Shown here piece by piece: positions 11,176 through 25,200 of a DNA stretch of 64,000 nt (the stretch's first letter is position 1; each line of letters opens with the position of its first letter). This DNA is from Sambucus nigra (lineage: Eukaryota > Streptophyta > Magnoliopsida > Dipsacales > Adoxaceae): the NCBI GenBank assembly GCA_949130495.1, contig OX422220.1, positions 125,743,268 to 125,807,267 of the forward strand. Direction: 5' to 3'. Position numbers and translations under genes: made by a program. The notes below the pieces were generated by a model. It searched no databases and had not been told where the DNA came from. It saw only the letters and a list, made by a program, of their open reading frames with translations.

Positions 11176-11204
11176 ACCTGCGCATCGTGCGGGTTACATG
11201 CTAG
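11176..11204 (+). other. Helitron 3' hairpin and CTAG terminus
   Basis: ACCTGCG-CATCG-TGCGGGT forms the stem-loop; TACATG and then CTAG follow, with host T at 11205. This is the rolling-circle termination signal of the inner Helitron. Confidence 0.75.
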
Positions 11205-12462
11205 TTATACCTCCAATACAATAGTATTAGAGGTTTAAATGTCAATTAATACATGAAATATCTCTCCTCAATTGTAATTATGGGTTTGAGCAACCAAAAG
11301 TTTCATTTATGTGAAAATGAACGCTCTCTCAACATATGCCCCTTCGTTTTCTACTCCTTAAGTCAGTTTCTCTACCCAATTTGTCAAATATAAATCAAAC
11401 TCACTTGGTTTGTTTTTCTACCCAACACACATGACTCGTCGAGAATCTCTGTCAACATTCCCACAATTTTCTATGGTGGATTTTGCATCAAAGGATTTGG
11501 GCGAGGGTTGTGTTGTGTTTGTCATTGCAATAGCTACATGCCAGAAAGAAATGGGACAAAAAGGGGACCATGATGTCCAACACAATAAACAAAAACCACG
11601 ATAAACATGTGGTCCACACATTCGATTGATCAACGCCGAGCCATTTAAACCATGATCCGAAGTTGTGTAATTCATCTCGAGCGTGAGATATGATCCATAA
11701 TAATGATTTGTTGTTGTTGAGCATAATTTCTCATTCTTCTCCCATGGGCAATTTTAAGAGGGGGGGAGAGAGAAAAAAAGATAGAGAGCGTTGGGTTTGA
11801 TTATATAATTCAACTCACTATTTTTTATTTCCACCGGAATGGTGATTTATTTTGATTTCAACTGGAATGTGGGTATGGAGTTCCATTTATGATTGGTGGT
11901 TATCTGACTTCCATTTATGATTAAATGTGGGTTTAGAGTTCTTACATTTTTGTGTAACCAATTGGTGGGTTTTCACGGTTGCCAGCAATTTTATGACGTG
12001 GTTGGTGGTTGTGAGGGTGGGGTAGAAGGGTGGTGGTTTGTGTACCTTAATTGTCTTTTAGTTTTTTTGTAAGTTATATTTGAGTTAAGTAACACATGGC
12101 ACAATTTTTTTTTTAAATATATAGTACACATGAATTAATGTCATTAATAACTTGCATGGCACATCATTTTTCTGTCATTACTAATTAATGGTGACTATGC
12201 ATTTCTAATTTTCTTCTTTATCCCAAATTTGCTCCACTGTTCGCACGATGAAACGTCAATGGTTTTTTCTTTCAAATACTTGATTTCCACTTTTTATTAG
12301 TTAAGTTATGTGGTATATACATTGTTTGGTTAAATTCAACAAAGAAGATGTATGTCAGAAAATTATTTTACAAAATAAATTGTATCTTCAATATCATTTA
12401 ACGTATAGTTGAGTTATATAAAATGTTAATTTAAATTTGTTTACATAATTCCATTACTACTT
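11205..12462. other. Outer Helitron 5' subterminal palindrome, then gene-free DNA
   Basis: TTATACCTCC with a diverged copy of the CCTCTAATAC/GTATTAGAGG palindrome (11209-11234) continues the outer Helitron 5' end. Its 3' end was not found. The rest holds a purine-rich GA tract (about 11757-11790) and short open frames on both strands near 11410-11724 that lack start context or family resemblance. Confidence 0.4.
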
Positions 12463-12471
12463 TAAAATTAT

Positions 12472-12705
12472 GGGACATATACCAAATAGTCCCTCAAACA
12501 TTTTTTAATACTCACTTAGTCCAAGCCTTTTTATTTTGCCTCAAAAAGTCCTTTGCCACATATTTTGAAAATGGAGTGCCGCTGACGCGGACCTCTAAAA
12601 ATAAGAGAATATTGAGTGTTTGAGGGACTAAATGGGTTAAACTAAAAATATGTGTCCTTTTTAAAAAATATATATTTATAGTAGGAACTATTAAATAATT
12701 GACCC
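12472..12705. mobile_element. Mutator-like MITE, copy 2 (234 bp)
   Basis: It starts GGGACATATACCAAATAGTC, ends with the diverged inverted copy ...GACCC, and is flanked by the perfect 9-bp duplication TAAAATTAT (12463-12471, 12706-12714). It is closely related to the copies at 9142 and 33250. Its right end is 254 bp upstream of the SDS22 start codon, within range to affect that promoter. Confidence 0.88.
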
Positions 12706-12927
12706 TAAAATTATTTGCACTAAAAATAAATGTCCTCATGTCATTTGCATTTTTGGTGTTATTAAGAAACGGATCATTAGAGTAAAAAGTAATGAATAAT
12801 ACTTTAAAAAAAGGGGCAAAAAAGAAGAGATGTCATGACAATGAGCAAGTAGAGGAAATGTGGGGAATATTTTAACAAACTCGGACAGATATTGTGTTGA
12901 AGCTTGTTCTACCCCCTGTAGGTCTAA

Positions 12928-12959
12928 TCTAGGGTTTCATTTATGAGACAATTTAGTGA
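12928..12959 (+). promoter_or_regulatory. SDS22 5' leader with telo-box-like motif
   Basis: The motif CTAGGGTTTC at 12929-12938 contains the telo-box core (AAACCCTA on the other strand), common near transcription starts of plant housekeeping genes. I see no clear TATA box upstream, so the transcription start is not fixed. Confidence 0.35.
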
Positions 12960-12990
12960 ATGGATCCCCAAACGAAGCCCGATCCAATAA
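12943..12990 (+). promoter_or_regulatory. Upstream ORF overlapping the SDS22 start codon
   Basis: An ATG 17 bp before the main ATG opens a 15-codon frame that ends at TAA (12988-12990), 30 bp inside the SDS22 coding region in another frame. If the transcript starts upstream of 12943, this would lower initiation at the main ATG. Confidence 0.4.
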
Positions 12991-13232
12991 TGGAGGATGA
13001 TGAATCAGCCCCAACCATTCTGGACGCCACCAGCTATCAGCTCCATGATCTGGACTCAGTGGAGCTCCCACCCACTTTAACCGAGTTGGATTTAACCGCC
13101 AATCGGTTATCCAAATTGGACCCTCGTATTGGCCACCTCTCCAATCTCAAGAAACTCTCTCTTCGCCAAAACCTTTTTCAGGATGAGGGTATCGATCCCA
13201 TTTCTCAATGGCACACAATATCTGCCCTCCAA
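12960..13232 (+). CDS. SDS22: SDS22 exon 1
   Basis: Codons 1-91. ATG at 12960 starts MDPQTKPDPIMEDDE, an acidic leader, followed by the first LRRs (LTELDLTANRL, LKKLSLRQNLF). It ends in phase 0 at CAA before GTATGC. Confidence 0.92.
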
Positions 13233-16200
13233 GTATGCATTCATTAATCATTCCACTATTTCTCATTTCTTCTTATTTACTTGCTCTCTCCATTTTTTCT
13301 ATTTTCATCTCAGAAAACTTCCTACCATTACAGTTTTACTTCTTTAGATTCATTATTTACGAAATTTTGGACATATTGGATCAGGGGTTAACTCACCAAA
13401 ATTTTGATGCAAAGAGTCTCTACTATATGTGTCCCAAAGTTTCTGATAGAGAGAACATTATATACCAACAGGCCCCGAGGCCCTTAGACAAGTTGAAGCT
13501 AAAAACATCAGCTTTCACTTCCATAATGTTCATGGGGAGATCAAGGATAGACATCTATAATACAGCCTTAAGTGACCGAGTTATCAGGATAGATCCGCCT
13601 AGACATTGCCCAGACTCAACTTCGTGTTTTTTTGCATTTACAACTATTGATACATTCATTTGACCACTTAGACTTTGTATTATTATGTTTGCACTAATAG
13701 TTGATTTAGACAAAAGTTGCTCACATTAATCAATAAACTGTGTGAACTCAGGTAAACATTACTTAAATGAAGCAAAATTGTATATATATGTACAACCATA
13801 TAAAATAAAACAAATGTACTTAAAGGTACATGTAATTAAGGATTCTATGCACTTTTTTTTTTCTTCCTTTTCTAAATATACATGGAAACTAATAAATAAA
13901 TGACATATATTCAGTGTATCATTGTAGTGATCTTATACTATTTTTATGGTATAATATTCAAAATATTTTAACAAATAATATTGCCTAGGCGGTCCATTAA
14001 TCCCTGCCTAGCCGCTTAAAGGGCTCCAGCTGACCGATTACAGCCTAACGCTTGTTAGATTCCTGATATAGTTCATTGTCCCCAACAACTCACTGTACAA
14101 TTAACAAACCCAGCACTTTTAATTATAACCAAAATGGTATGATATTTCACACTCATTTTGAAATTATATTTATTAGATTTTATCTGTTGAGGTACTTTTC
14201 ATTCGGGAGTGGATATTAGTGAATAAATAAATGTATCCATTATAACCAACACGGCCAGCAATGTATTTATGGGATGGGGCAGCTAGTTTATATTGTCCAG
14301 GACATTTTACATTTATGTGGAGTAACAACTGGCATATATTTCCAAGACCAATATTTGTGACCAAACATAATTGAACAGGAATTCTTCCCGTTTAACTGGT
14401 GTGCGTATCTCTACTCTCTCTCTCTCTCTCTCTCTCTCCCCCATCATCTTTCTAGGTCTCCTTACGTCTCTTCGGTAGCAGGTAAAAATAGCTTTAGTTC
14501 CCCTTCCTCTTTGTTGGTGATTCTCCATTTCTCTTCTCTCTCCACTTCTCTTTTTCCTTTTTCTCTCACAATACAATGACCTGTCACTACTCGATTCCCA
14601 AAGTCGGTGTTGAATGTTTTCACCAGCGTTATGTTGTTGGAACATCAATCTGACTTGCTGGAACTGCAAAGGATGGAAGTTGATGTGTAATGGATATCTC
14701 CACCCAAGTGACTGATTCACGGTGTAGGTGCGAGTGCGTCAAAGCGGCAATGTTAAAATAAATTAAATTCAGAGCTACACAAGATCGTCTATATATAAAC
14801 TATATATTTTAAATATGGAAATTTAATTGGTTAAATATCAAATGTTTTAATATATATACTTACATACATACCATGTGTAGACTCTTAAACCTTAGCTTAA
14901 GCATGTTTCAGGAGCTACAGAAACCCAAGTCAATTAACATCGAAGAGGAGTACTGTGGTAAATAAGATAGCTGGACCCTCACCATTAAAGAGCCAATGAA
15001 CGTAATTGTAGATAGTTAAAAAAAGCACCAGCATGGCAGCATTCCACAATGACATTGTAAGTGAAAGGGTGCGCTGCTCACGTCTATAAACAGGACCTTA
15101 CAGATTTACTCATTACATAAGGGTTTGTCGTTATCAGCTTGTTTCTGGACCATTAAATGCAGGTCTAACACAGTTCAATTTTTAAATCTAAATATGAGTT
15201 CGTGTGTTGGACCCAATAGAACACGAATAACACGAATTTGACTTTCATGATTCCTGAGCTCTGCGTTTTCGTGAGTTAGATTTTAAGGTGGTGAAATTGA
15301 GAGCAGAAATGGAGATATACAATGGAGAAACCAAAAGTGGGAGAGTATTGATACTCTACACCCACATGTCATTATATTTAGATATCTGTGTAGAACTGAA
15401 GTAGGGTTTGAATCATAAGACAAATCACATTACTACCCCTCACACTCACTTACATAAACACTCAGTTTACTCAACAATAACAATAGACATTATATACTCT
15501 AAAATCGCAAATCTGCAATTTGAGGGCGCACCCACCTATAAAGTGAGTCAGATTAGGGGACTAAGATCACCACTGAAAATCCTAGTGTACTGGTACGAAA
15601 CTGACTCTATATGCATGAACCCCTGTTTCTTCCTCGTGCTTACTATGATGGAAGTCCAAAATTTTTGTTCTAGATCGCAAATGGTCCAGTGCTTACTATG
15701 GGTTGTGATTTCTGGCAACTCTGGATTAAAGGACAATTTTGTTGTAATTTTGATTTTGATTTTGTTTATTATATATATATATATATTGATATGGAAAGAA
15801 TAAGGAACATTCCTATAATTGTTTAGGGATTGTTCCTTTTCAATTAGCTAACATGTGGCCAAGTTCCTTGGCAACTGGATATATATTCTTGTATTATCTC
15901 ATATTTTACTAATTGAAATTAAATGAGTTGACTGTTTTGAGTGATTAATTTGAGTTGATTGTGAGTATTGTTCAAGTCTTCTATCGTGGAGGTTTGCTTC
16001 AGCGGCATATGCATGTTTATGTAATTTTTGGGTGAAGTCTACTGGACATGTATAGGAGTAATTGAGATGAAATCACGCCTTCATTACACTGAGGGTTAGG
16101 CTCCTTTTTTATTTTAATGTGCGTGTGTGTGACGCCAACATGGTTCAAAGTACGAGTTGACTCCGAGTCAACTCGAAATCTGAGGGTGACGATACGATAC

Positions 16201-19200
16201 CGAGAGATGGTTAAAAAAAACATCGAATCGTGTTGTCTCCTCGAGATATCGGCCTAGACAACTGATTCTGAGACGTCTCGTCGAGATATCGGCCAAGCCA
16301 ACCGATTCAAACGAAACATTTTTTTTGGTACCAAAAAAAATATTTTTGTACAAAACATTTTTTTTTATTTTATTTGTAAAAAATAACAAAAAAATGTTTT
16401 GTAAAACATTTCTTTATACATTTTTTTATAAAACATTTTTTGGTATTAACAAATAAAAATATTAAGAAAACTGTTGTGGCATTATATAATTTTCCCGAGT
16501 AACATGGAAAATATTTTGCGTCATTATTTGAACATCGTGACATTTTCTTTTATTTTTTGATAGAATTTTAATCTTTTATCATATTTTTTGTTGTTGAAAA
16601 TATTTTAACATTTACATAACACCATTTATATAAGTTTGTACACATAACATATATATGCAAAATAATTTTACACACTAAGATTAAATTAAACAATTGCAAA
16701 AAATGTCAATAATATAAAACTAATTACATTCACCGTACATAAATATATTTCAACTTGGAACAAAATATCCTATCTAAATATAATGTCACATAATGATGCC
16801 CAAAAATGGAAGAGGCAAAGATTAGGGGAAAAAAGAATCTCCATAAGTCTAGTCTCGTCCATGAAGATCAAACATTAAATCAATAATTAGTCACTAATAC
16901 ATAATTATTTAGAGATTTTAAGTAATTAAAAATTAAAATTAAAATTAGTACATTAGCAATATGTCAAGTCTTCCGTGCTTCAGTATAACCAATTGTACAA
17001 TACAATGCATGTTAAATGATGGTTTGAATGCATCTTATTGGTCCACATTGTTAATCATTGTTTTTAAATTTTCTATATTTTTTTCGGATTTTTTTCCGAT
17101 CTCTAAATAGTGTATCTTTGAGTATCTCCCGATACCGTGACCGAGCTGAAAATTGGGTGTCTGATACCGGGACCGATATCGAGACTTTGAACCATGGATG
17201 CCTGTCCTGCACATAGAAGAGGACCGTACCTTCTTGGTGGTGTGTGGGTGGGTTGGGGGTAAACTAGGGCTGTGTTTTTTTTCCGAACATTCCGATTTTT
17301 CCGATGTCCGATCCGATATTTTCCGATTTTGGAACATATATAAGGTTTCCAATTTCCGATTTTTCCGAATTAAATTGGATAGGAAATTGGAACTATGTTT
17401 TAAATTCCGATTTTCCGATTTTTCCGATCCGATTTTTCCGATATAATTTCCGAATATTTTTTCCGATTAATATTCCGAATATTTTTTCCGAATATTTTCT
17501 ATATATATTTTTTTACCTTATAAGTTATATCCTTATGTAATAAGAATGTGTACAATTTAGATTTCCTTTATTTTTTACCTTACCCCATATATTTATATAT
17601 GCTGTTAGTAGAGAGCAACTACTGTTGTATGATATCCTTATTAAAATATCTCTCACATCTCTCTCTCTCTCTCGTCTCGCCTCTTTCTCCTCGGCGGTGC
17701 ATATATCTCACATCTCTCTCTCGACCCAATCTCTATACGGTCGTCCAACCCCTTTCTTCTACTTTCGGCGGCGCATATTTGTTTACATCGTCCGACCCTT
17801 ATAGTCTCGAACATAGGTAAGCCTTTTCTAGTTTATTTTTATCTGTTTATTTTTTTTATTTCTACTTATTTACAGATCTGTTTACATCGGTTTATAGGCT
17901 CTGTTTACATCTTGTTTACTTCTGTTTATAAGATCGGTTTACATCTTATTTACATATGTTTACATCTTTTTTATTTCATCTACTTATTTTGATCTTGTTT
18001 ACATCTGTTGGGATCGATTTATAGGTTTAATAGGTTTGTTATATTGATCGGTTTATAGGTTTACAGATTTGTTTACATCGATTTGTTATATTGATGGCTG
18101 CGGCAGAACAGAAAAAAACTAATTTCTAATTTCTCATACTGCCTTCATGCGGCAGAACAAAAAAAAAATACCATATTTCTAATTTCCGATTTTTTCCGAT
18201 TTTTTTCCGATTTTCCGATGTTTCCGAATTCGGAAACTTTTTTGATTTTCCGAAAAAATTGGATAGGAAATTGGAACAAATATTTTATTTCCGAAAAAAA
18301 TGGAATTTTTTCCGAAAGGTCATTTTCCGATCCGATCCGGCCGAAACACAGCCCTAGGGTAAACTTTCAATGTAGGGTATTAACTCATTCAGCATTTGTG
18401 GTTAAGTGTAGTTGATGGTGTTGTTTTTGCAGGAACTAGTGCTCCGGGATAATCAGCTTAAAAAAATTCCTGATGTTAGCATATTCAAGGGGCTCTTGAT
18501 ATTTGATGTTTCTTTCAATGAAATCTCGTCATTGAATGGATTATCCAATGTCTCCACCACACTGAAGGAACTCTATGTATCCAAAAATGAAGTTACTAAG
18601 ATAGAGGAGATCGAGCACTTTCATGCACTTCAAATTCTTGAACTTGGCTCTAACAGATTACGGGTAGGATTCTTGTCTCTTAAACAACTAATGGATGATG
18701 ACACGTGTGGCCAATTGGGTGAATATCAGCTCATGGAAACATAGAACGACCACTCCATATGAAGTGTGTTTAGGTTGATGTTGATATTATGACTGGAAGG
18801 GAACAATGTAGTTAGGCTTCCCTAGAGTTGTGATATAACTCGCCGAGGCAGAGATCTGTGAATCTCAACCACTCATTGAAAAATAGATGGTACAAAATGT
18901 GCCACATTATCTGCAGTTTTCAAAGACAACTTTAGTAAAAACAGATATTTAGAAATTGAGCCAATTTTGGTAATTTATTTGGAAACAAATGGTTGGGATG
19001 ATCACTCTACCATGCAGAGTTTTGTCACAACCCTAGAGGAGCGGCCTCTTGAACAATAAGGGATGTCTTGTATAGTTTGTTTTCGGAATGTGCGCTCAAT
19101 CCTGTACTGCTTAATTTGTTGATTCAGGTAATGGAGAGTTTGCAGAACTTGACAAATTTACAAGAGCTATGGCTGGGTAGAAATCGTATTCGAGCCATTA

Positions 19201-22200
19201 ATCTATGTGGATTGAAATGCATCAAGAAGATTAGCCTTCAGAGTAATCGTTTAACTTCTATGACAGGATTAGAGGTATTCCAAGCACGACAACCTTTATT
19301 TTAGCACATTTCTTTTACAATGATTTTGATTTACTCCCTGTGGCTAATGTAATATTTAAGATCCACCCTGTTGTCATAACATTAGGCTTAACCCCTACCT
19401 CCTCCTTCCCCCACCAATAAAGCGGGGTATCTTAAAATATTGCAGTAAAGTTAGGGGTAAGGCTAATGATTGTGAAATGAGCAATGTTTAAAAAGGCGTT
19501 TGAGGCTTACGCTTCGAGGCGTGCCTCGAGGCAAGGCAGGCAAGAAATGCCTCGAAGCTTGAGCCTTAGAGTTGAATTTGTGGCTTACGCCTCACACCTC
19601 GCCTCACGCCTTGTTGCTGAGGCGCAGAATAAACAACAACAACTCCTCTTCTTCTTCTTCTTCCATCACGAAGTCCCTTTTTTTAAAGGTTAAAGTTCTT
19701 CATTTTTTCTAAAATTGCACTTAACTTAAAGAAAATTGATTTAATCTACTAACTCTTATTCTTTTTTTCCTTTTTGTTTTAAAATTGCACTTAACTTATA
19801 CTATTTACTATTGTAACTTAAGAGAAATTTTTAAAAAGTAACCAATATGTTAATGAAACTTAAAATATTAATTTTGTCAATTTGATTTTCCATTGATTAA
19901 TTTATTGTCATATTATAAAGTAACCAATGTGAATGAAACTAAAAAAAAATGATTTGGTCAATTTGATTTTGCATTAATTAATTTATTGTCATATTATAAA
20001 ATTAACAATAAGTAAAAAAGTCATCTCGGGGGAACAAAAAAAATGTTTAATATGTGAGAAAGTCTGAAAAGATGTTTTTTTTGCAATTTTATTTTATATT
20101 TCTTTGTTAGTTTATTTTTTATGGTTTTATTAGTACTTTTTTAATATTATTTTGCTTTTTGGTGAGGGGCTTACGCCTCGCCTCGCTGAAGCCAAAATGC
20201 CTCGTCTCGCCTCGAGCCTTTTTAAACGTTGGAAATGGGGATAACTGGATAGATATGCTATCATATTATTTATATGGGGTAAAGTCGCAATCACCTTGTT
20301 AACTGAGATTGTGAAAACCTGGTCTGTCTTTGATTTCGATCTCAATTTGCAGGGATGTGTTTCTGTTGAAGAACTATACTTGAGCCATAACGGTATTGAA
20401 AAAATGGAAGGACTATCAACCTTGGCAAACCTCCGGGTCCTTGATGTGTCATCCAATAAGCTCACCGCTATTAGTGACATTGAGCACCTGAGCCAGTATG
20501 AATATCTACTTTAGCCAACCACATGCATTGTATATTCCTGTTTTTCCACATTAAATCTCATCTTCACTTTGGGTAATTCTCTTCAGACTGGAAGATCTAT
20601 GGCTTAATGACAACCAAATAACATCATTAGAAGGTATTGCTGAGGCAGTTGCTGGTTCCAGAGAAAAGCTCACCACTATCTACCTTGAGCGCAATCCATG
20701 TGTACGTTTATCTACCTCTCAAAGACCACTGTTTTATAAATGAGAATCTCCATGCTACATTTACCAACATGGCATGCTAAGCTACCATCTCTTGCTTTCA
20801 CTTCTTTTTTCTTTGAATGTTAGCGAGAAAATATTTGGATAAGTTAGTCTATCCTCTCAAGTTTGGAATTTATAAACTTATATGTACAGAGAGATAATAA
20901 ACTAATCTTTAAGGGTTTAATATGTGGCTATATGACGTAACAGTCTTCTTTCTCTAATATCTCAGATATTATGTGCGTACAATAGTTGGCCAAAGCCTTG
21001 ATGCTAGCTTAAGTTATTTTGCTAGCCAAGTTAACCCTAAAAATAAAAAGGCTAAAGATGGTACATTAACTATACTCCGCAAGGGAATATTACCACCAAC
21101 CAAAAATCCTAAAACTAAATATGGAGATACAACAAAACATAAACAAAATAAAATGGTGCAATTAAGACATTTTACAATTAATCCCAAACCATCCTTTATT
21201 CCCATCAGTCTCCCCTTGAAAAAGTTTGACCTCAAGCTTTAAAAGTTGAAGACGAGTGGACAAAATCCAAAATACATTGCTGCTCAAAATGAATACTTGG
21301 GGCCCCAAAAATAATTATTGTCACCCGTAAGAAAAAGATCGGGGGAGACCCAAAATTGGCCATATTAGATTTTTGTAAAGAACTCGCAGCTCACAATGCT
21401 TTTGAAATTAAGGCTCAATGAGAGTATGGCCATCTCCATAGCATGACCTTCTCGATTAGATAGCCTTAAAGCATCAACCGAGTCAACTTGTTGATAGGCC
21501 GAGTTGATTCATAGTTACTAGGGAACGACAACACCCTATTGATCTACGTATTGGTATGCACATTCTGCAACATGGTACACTTACGTTCCAATACGCTAAA
21601 ATTAGCGATCCGATAAATGTTTATAATTTTTTCCTCTAATCTGTTCAAAGTTGTTTCCTTGTGAGAAAAAATATTTAAGTTACAGTGACTTTATAATGCT
21701 CTACAATCTATTAGCAAATAGATCAACAGTCACTTAAACAGAGAGATCATAACACGTGTCCTCTCATGTTTTTATCACTGTTCTAAAAAACCTAAAAAAC
21801 CTGCCTAGGCACGCCTAGGCTTGAGGCTTGGGAGAAACACACCGCCTTAAGATTTTGACGCCTTATGCTTGGTAAAACCCTCAAGGCACACTTATTCTCT
21901 AAAAACAATAATACTTTAGTGAAACGATATCGCCTTTTAACGATTTTTTTACTAACCGGACCATTATCTCATCCAAAATAATTAAATAGTATTTTAATTT
22001 GCAAATATTTAGACATATTTTAATGATATGTACAATTTAATTTTCGTATTTTATTAGTATTGTTATGGCTAAAAAATATTACAATATATTAAAAAGGCCT
22101 AAATGCCTTTTCATGCCTTTGTACGCCTATGGTCCGCCTAGGCTTCTAAGGCTTATGGCTTGGCCTCCACGCCTTTTAGAACCTTGATTTTTTATGGTGT

Positions 22201-25200
22201 TTATAAAAATATCACATATTCAATAGGAGTCCAACCCATTTTCAAATCCAACATATGAGTATGCGATCTTTTACGAGAGAATGGTGAATATGTATTCAAG
22301 ATGAATATATCTGATAAACACTTTTACATATAAAAATAAAATGGATCTATAATACCTGTGAGAGGAGGCATAACGGGCCTCAACGGACTACATATGTTGG
22401 CCGGGCAGCGCGCCGGAGTTTTACATCCAAGGGAAGTTTTCAAAAGTCGAGGATATACTTATTCGATGTGTTTACATAAGTAATTCTAATCTATGTAATC
22501 ACAAAGGTGAATAAAGAACTTGTGTTTTAAGAATATTAGAAGAAATTTGTTATTGTCATTATAACTTCTTAATGACTAGTGTTTAGAAAGATCCCTACTC
22601 ATTTGAACAAAATGATCGGTATAAGCCTACCCTCGTCGTACCAAATACTAAAAGGTATGGTGTATTGCGTTCCTATGCACGTTCCACGTACCCAAATGAT
22701 CCACGCTTTAGGTAACATTGAATTGGCTTGATTTCGAGGCCAATGTTCCGATAGTGTCACCTGAAGCAAAGAATCAATGAATAATCACTGACTCGTCGAG
22801 ATATCGTTCAACTTGGGCAGAAAAAACCCTAACTCAAGCAGGTCATACTGAGATAGAGCGAATTTTGTAAGAAAAAATACCTTCGCAAGATTGCAGATCC
22901 GATAATGATTTATATTTTTTAAAACTGATTTAGAGGTCGATCTCTCTCGTCCCTACTGATATCATCTCAATATCTCTTCCCTCCTGGTTCTGATCTCGAG
23001 AAAACATTATCCCTCGATGATTTGCTTGGTGAATACGAGTCCCCTTAGATACAACAAAGACGTGTTTAGGTTGGGCTTGCGACAAGTTGTAGGATTTAGG
23101 CTGTAAAGAGTTGTGTGGCAGCTTTTTGTGTTGTGTGTAAGTGACTTATATGTGGGGCCTAGGAGAATACTTGTACCTTTGATTTTGTTTTTGTTTTTCT
23201 TATCATTATTCGAATAAATGAAATAATTCGTTGGAATATCTTAGATTAGGTTTGATAGGTTTTAGTGATGACTAGGAGGCCCACTACACGAGACATCACC
23301 CATGACATCATCATATTCTAGAAGGCTACCAATATTCCCTTGTATCCTATAAATAGAGTGCTTCCCCTTTCGGAGGGCACTATTACATTTTTTGGAGGTG
23401 TATATATGAGAAGTTGATAGTTATCTTCTACTATTCCTAAAAGTGTGTATTAAAATCTCTTTTGTGTTTACGTCAATTTAATTTTTTTAACTCTCCCCTC
23501 CACTTGAAAAATCTTGTCGTGAGAGTAACAATGGACTCCCCCCTACTTGAAAGGGAACTCATTCACAAAAACGTTCGGTGTACCGACTACCAAAGAGGCG
23601 AGGGCGTGTGATAAAAAATTCTAATAATAGCTGAGGAATATGAACTCGGCCCTAGAGGGTAGTTTTCCCTTGGAATATTCTTATAGTGCTGCTCCCTTTA
23701 GTCTTTTTTTTTACTTTAAGAGTTGTCTTTGCTAGCAAAACACTCAACAACATAATTTTATAAAATATCGTCTTTCATTCATTAATTTTAAAAGTAAAGC
23801 AATTACAATGGTATTTAACTATTCTCAAAGTAAAATGGTTACAATGGTTGGCGGAAGGCCTTTTTAATGTGCTAAAACATATTATCATTCGCTGTGCTTA
23901 CTCCAAGAATACTCCATGAGAAATTATCCCCAACCTAATGTACTAACCTACACAAGGAAATACAATTAAAGATTAATGAAATAAAGTACTCCTCTATTCT
24001 CATCAAACAGATCGTATAGTACTCCTCCACACATGAGCTATGGAAATTAGTGATATTGATTTTCACCTGTAGATGTATTCCGTCATGGCTAAACCACATA
24101 AATTGTGTTCTCTCTATTGTTCTATTATAGTATTAATTTGAATGCTCTCACCTACGCCATATAAAAATCTGAAATCTCTGCTTCCGCTATGCTTTTTGGC
24201 TCTGGTACTGCCACAATCCTACCTGCTCACGCCAGCCCACTCCATCGTGTTAAGTATTGGTTTTTCTTTTTCCCCTTTACTAGAACTCTTGTTCGGCACT
24301 CCTTCCCCTCTATTTTTGATATGAATGAATAATATCGGTTATTTTTAGTATTTTAGTCATTTTTGGTATTTCTTTTATTTTTAGTATTCATTGTAATTTT
24401 CCTTTTGTTTAGTATTTAGAAAAAGAAAGGTTAATTGGCTCTTAGGGACATAAATGTAATTAGATTCTTACCTTAGAGGCTAAGCAACCTCCTTCCTATA
24501 AATACCCTTTTGTAGCCTCATTTGAGGCATTCTTCCATTTTATGAGATTTGATTAGAGAGAGTTTGAGAGAGAATTATCTTTTCTTGCTCCCATTTGACG
24601 TCATTTACGTCAATTGGTATCAGAGCCTAGTTCGTTCCACCGGTTGTTGTTGTTGTAAAAAAACAAAAACTCGTAAACAACGTCAATGTGGGTTCAAGAA
24701 AGGATGAACACCTCCGCGGGAAACCTTTTGAGCAAATCTTGGAAGCCCTCAACCAATTGAAGGCCCAAATGGAAGAGATTAATGCCCGAATTCCTCCACC
24801 GGAACTTTAATAGAGGGCCTGATAAATGGTTCAACAACGTCTTCTTTTCTTTTGTTTTCTTGTTTTAATGAGAAAAGGATTGTCCTCTAAAGAACTGCAA
24901 CCATTCGAGCCATTGAAATGACACCTTTGGGCTACCAAACCAAGATTCAAATGAATATATCCCCTAACCTAAAATACTAGCCTATAATACATAAATACAA
25001 TAAAACTTATAAAAGGGAACATAATAAAAGAGTAGAAATAACGATATTTACAATTAGGCCCGAGTACTCCTCTATTCTCATCACTATCATTTGGAGTATT
25101 TGAGAATCAAGTTACAACTCTCAATCTCAAATTTGAAGGGCTTCTTCTGTTCAACTTGGTTGGTATCTTGAACATGCTGAAGAAAAGAAAAAAGTAACGA

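Larger units (their letters stand above)
6260..11204 (+). mobile_element. Non-autonomous Helitron, about 4.9 kb
   Basis: The 5' end starts TCTATATTATACC, preceded by A. The 3' end is CTAG followed by T, with a GC-rich hairpin (11176-11194; 8-pair stem including two G.T pairs, 3-nt loop) 6-7 nt before it. TC start, CTRR end, upstream hairpin and insertion between A and T are the diagnostic plant Helitron features. A 5'-subterminal palindrome (CCTCTAATAC, 4-nt centre, GTATTAGAGG) lies about 10 bp in. No RepHel frame is seen. Cargo: a tandem duplication, relics of a short-chain dehydrogenase gene, an LTR-type insertion and a Mutator-like MITE. Confidence 0.75.

Noticed and set aside
11410..11724. 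Open frames on both strands
   Set aside because: Overlapping frames of similar length on both strands without family resemblance or splice context.
13208..13663. 151-codon frame running out of SDS22 exon 1 into intron 1
   Set aside because: It is in another frame than exon 1 and the intron donor GTATGC with exact exon joining explains the region better.
14313..14720. 135-codon minus-strand frame
   Set aside because: Low-complexity Arg/Glu stretch comes from a CT microsatellite; no family resemblance.
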